Assembly (NCBI RefSeq): GCF_018398875.1
Contig: NZ_JAGWDK010000011.1
Coordinates: forward strand, 214,887 to 278,886
Origin: Bradyrhizobium sp. sGM-13
Lineage (GTDB): Bacteria > Pseudomonadota > Alphaproteobacteria > Rhizobiales > Xanthobacteraceae
Length of the DNA: 64,000 bases
Direction: 5' to 3'
In this document: piece after piece, positions 61,781-64,000 of the stretch
Numbering within the stretch: the stretch's first letter is position 1
How the letters are laid out: each line of letters opens with the position of its first letter
Notes under the pieces: model-generated
Seen by the model: only the letters and a program-made list of their open reading frames with translations
What the model was told of the DNA's origin: nothing
Databases searched by the model: none
Position numbers and translations under genes: made by a program

Positions 61781-63766
61781 CTACTGCTCCCGCACGCCTA
61801 CCTTCCTGAGTCCATCGAGAATGTCGTCGAACTCACGGCGAAACTGCTGGTTGCTCGTGAGCGCATAACCGAAATCACGATACCATTGGATCGTAAAGTC
61901 TGGTCGGATCTTGTTCAATTCGGTTAAGCTTAGCTGTGCCTGCTCCAATTGCCCGGTCGCTGCGTAAGCCGAGACCAGACCTATATAGGCGAACCAGAAC
62001 GCGCTGTTCATATTGGTCGTCCGCCTGCATTCTTCGATTGCTTCTTGATAATCGTGCAGGTGCAGGTGTGCATGGCAGAGAGTCCAACGCCAAGCGACAG
62101 CAGAAGGATCCCTGGGGCTGAGCCGGAGGGCTAGCTGCGTCACGGATATGGCTTCGCGTGCCCGCCCGACGAGGATTAGTGCATCTCCTTTACCTGAGTA
62201 GGCGGCCGGGAAATTCGGATTGATTTCAAGCGCAGCGTCGTATTGATGCAGCGCCTCTTCAGGGTTACCAAATCGAAGAGTGTCTCCCTTGACCACGTGA
62301 GCCATTGCGTTTGCCGAGCTTTTCGAAAGGGCTCTGTCAACGAGATTGGTCGCCGTCTTTTTGTTTTCCGTAACGGACACAGGCCATCCGGAGAGCAAAT
62401 TGATAGGGGGGCTCAGATACCACGCCTTCCCGATCATTGCATCGACGTTGTCCGGATCGAGGCGCAGCGCATTGTCGAATAGCTCCTTTGCCTGCGCAAT
62501 TGTCGTCTTCGATCGGGGCTCATAGGACTTTGCCCAGCCGCGCATGGCGAAGTCCACGGCATCCGGATTCTTCGAGCGGTCCGTTTCGCTACGGCGGCTT
62601 TCAGCTTGGACAAGTTCAATATTGAGCGAGCGGGCGAGCCGTGCTGTGATCTGGTCCGGCAAGACTGAGACTTTCGTGCGATCACTGTCGAAACGATCGG
62701 ACCAGATGTCACGACCACTCGCGACATCTGTAAGCGACACGTTGACCCGGACCTGATCTCCGGCGCGCCGCACCGCGCCCTGTACGGCCCAGCGGATACC
62801 CAGGTCCTTGCCGAGAGTCTTCAGATCGACCTGCCTGTTCTTATAAGTAAAAGCCGTCCCGCGTCCGATGACAAATGCGTTGCGCATTCGCGCGAGATCT
62901 GTCGTTAAGTCGGTCGTAATGCTGTCAGCGAAATAATCCTGCTCCGGATCGTTGTTGAGGTTCGCAAAGGGCAGGACGACTAGAGACAAGCGAGGAGCGA
63001 TATCGGGCCGGGCCGCTGCCTCTCGCTGTGTCCTTTGTCCGTCCGGCAAAACGTTAGTGCGGACGGAGTTCCAAGCATTCCAATAACCGAAGAGCCCGAC
63101 CGCTCCGACGGTTACGACCGACGCGAGCACGCCGCCAGCAAGCTTTAGACGGCCCCGGATTCGACCCAGCGAGCCGCCAGCGCCAGCGGATACAGGCCGC
63201 TCCGGTACGTCCTTCGGGACTTCTGAGTCCGACGGCTTTGCGCGCCAGACACGTATCGGCTCGGCGATGTTTTTCAGCGCCTGCGGCCCCATGTCTTCGA
63301 ACGCCATATCGACCTTGCCGCGGACCTGATCGTAGGCGGAAGACGAGATGCAGGTGCCGCCTGGCTCCGCGATACCTTCGAGGCGAGCCGCAATATTCAC
63401 GCCGTCGCCGAAGATATCGTGGGGCTCGAAGATGACATCGCCTATGTTGATACCCACGCGAAAAAGAAGGCGTTTGCCCTTCGCGTCATTCTTCTGTAGG
63501 TCGCCAACAGCGCGTTGGAAGCGCGCGGCCGCTCGAACTGCCTGGACCGCGCTCGGAAACTCGGCCAAGAACCCGTCGCCGGTGTTCTTGACGATGCGGC
63601 CTCCGTGCTCTGCCACCGTGGGCTCGATAACATCGTCAAGGAGCGCCGTGAGACACCTGTGCGTGGCCTCCTCGTCGTCGTGCATGAGCCGCGAATAGCC
63701 CGCGACGTCGGCGGCCATTATCGCCGACAGCCTGCGTCCGCCAGGAACTCGCCGCTTTCCAGCCAT
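61781..63766 (-). CDS. Class III adenylate cyclase with TolB-like region and TPRs
   Basis: 661 residues. The N-terminal cyclase domain (about 12-175) has the metal Asp20 and Asp64 (AADVAGYSRL and NTGDGFLAEF) and the transition-state Asn124 and Arg128 (DGVNIAARLE), so it should be active. A Pro/Ser linker leads to one membrane helix (about 208-228). A TolB-like N-terminal-type region follows (about 260-370: LVVLPFANLNNDPEQDYFAD), then TPR-like repeats (about 430-650). This architecture is common in Bradyrhizobium; cAMP output would be tied to an extracytoplasmic or protein-bound signal. Confidence 0.93.
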   Translation of the reverse strand: MAGKRRVPGGRRLSAIMAADVAGYSRLMHDDEEATHRCLTALLDDVIEPTVAEHGGRIVKNTGDGFLAEFPSAVQAVRAAARFQRAVGDLQKNDAKGKRLLFRVGINIGDVIFEPHDIFGDGVNIAARLEGIAEPGGTCISSSAYDQVRGKVDMAFEDMGPQALKNIAEPIRVWRAKPSDSEVPKDVPERPVSAGAGGSLGRIRGRLKLAGGVLASVVTVGAVGLFGYWNAWNSVRTNVLPDGQRTQREAAARPDIAPRLSLVVLPFANLNNDPEQDYFADSITTDLTTDLARMRNAFVIGRGTAFTYKNRQVDLKTLGKDLGIRWAVQGAVRRAGDQVRVNVSLTDVASGRDIWSDRFDSDRTKVSVLPDQITARLARSLNIELVQAESRRSETDRSKNPDAVDFAMRGWAKSYEPRSKTTIAQAKELFDNALRLDPDNVDAMIGKAWYLSPPINLLSGWPVSVTENKKTATNLVDRALSKSSANAMAHVVKGDTLRFGNPEEALHQYDAALEINPNFPAAYSGKGDALILVGRAREAISVTQLALRLSPRDPSAVAWRWTLCHAHLHLHDYQEAIEECRRTTNMNSAFWFAYIGLVSAYAATGQLEQAQLSLTELNKIRPDFTIQWYRDFGYALTSNQQFRREFDDILDGLRKVGVREQ

Positions 63767-64000
63767 GGCGCGAAAGCCTCAACTGGAAGGAGTGTACGAT
63801 GAATCTGGCCGCCGAGCCAGTCGCACGATGGTTCGCTCGAATTGAGCCGGCGACAGCAATGCAGTGAAGTCTTTGCAATCCATCTTGGGCCAAGAGAAGG
63901 CCTGGCAATGGAGCTGCGGAACGATCGCTTCGTCAGGTCGGCTCAGGGTCCAGGCTGTGTGAAAACACCATCAATGATATGATTCTCCTGCGATTTGGCC
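63767..64000. other. Window-edge region
   Basis: About 230 bases of promoter-side sequence of the cyclase gene, then CAGGCTGTGTGAAAACACC near 63952, which resembles terminal inverted repeats of some insertion sequences. No coding frame is supported. The edge truncates it. Confidence 0.3.

Overview
The window is high-GC alphaproteobacterial chromosome. It looks like Bradyrhizobium or a close relative: a CIRCE-controlled groESL operon, an SbmA/BacA-type transporter fused to an ATPase, a TorF-type porin, a zinc-free L36, Bug/Tct carboxylate transporters, and many palindromic intergenic repeats of the kind that litter Bradyrhizobium genomes. The genus is inferred from this overall look, not from a marker gene. 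No rRNA, tRNA, CRISPR, prophage or complete insertion sequence was seen.

Layout. 1-5.4 kb: an L,D-transpeptidase, a CheZ-type phosphatase, a small lipoprotein, then groES-groEL behind a heat-shock-like promoter and CIRCE operator; a 200-bp hairpin-rich element separates groES from groEL. 5.7-13.8 kb: several secreted proteins of unknown role, the BclA/YddA-like ABC protein, an HPP membrane protein, a TorF porin and a histone H1-like Lys/Ala repeat protein. 14-19 kb: glycolate oxidase genes glcD, glcE, glcF, with a small cytochrome c divergent from glcD. 19-28 kb: small enzymes, TPR protein, rpmJ, a paired MaoC/FAS1-like dehydratase, an amidohydrolase divergent from it, then a DLH-like protein, haloacid dehalogenase and YbaK protein in tandem, and an orphan Bug-type binding protein. 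28-31.4 kb: a LysR regulator divergent from SDR, pirin and WrbA genes. 31.6-37.3 kb: DUF5996, GT2, galE with an apparent frameshift, DUF1080 and stress-type small proteins. 37.3-41.4 kb: a 1362-residue protein with five tandem GAF domains, GGDEF and EAL. 41.7-46 kb: a catabolic operon (Ldh-type dehydrogenase, LLM flavin monooxygenase, FAA hydrolase, AhpD-like, cupin).

46-53.2 kb is the most coherent accessory-type locus. A D-amino-acid-transaminase-like gene, a complete polar amino-acid ABC importer and a LysR regulator lie on one strand, and a DadA-like D-amino acid dehydrogenase is divergent from the regulator. The regulator-dehydrogenase gap holds two copies of one 15-bp dyad (ATGCAA-N3-TTGCAT), each fitting the LysR T-N11-A rule. 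The inference is an inducible D-amino-acid (or related amine) uptake and oxidation system.

53.4-61.4 kb: tctC-tctB-tctA, an M20 peptidase, a second LLM monooxygenase and a benzoylformate-decarboxylase-like ThDP enzyme, again a carboxylate/aromatic scavenging theme. 61.8-63.8 kb: a class III adenylate cyclase with a membrane segment, TolB-like region and TPRs. Start codons were moved inward from the longest reading frame wherever a Shine-Dalgarno sequence or signal peptide favoured it; each entry says why.
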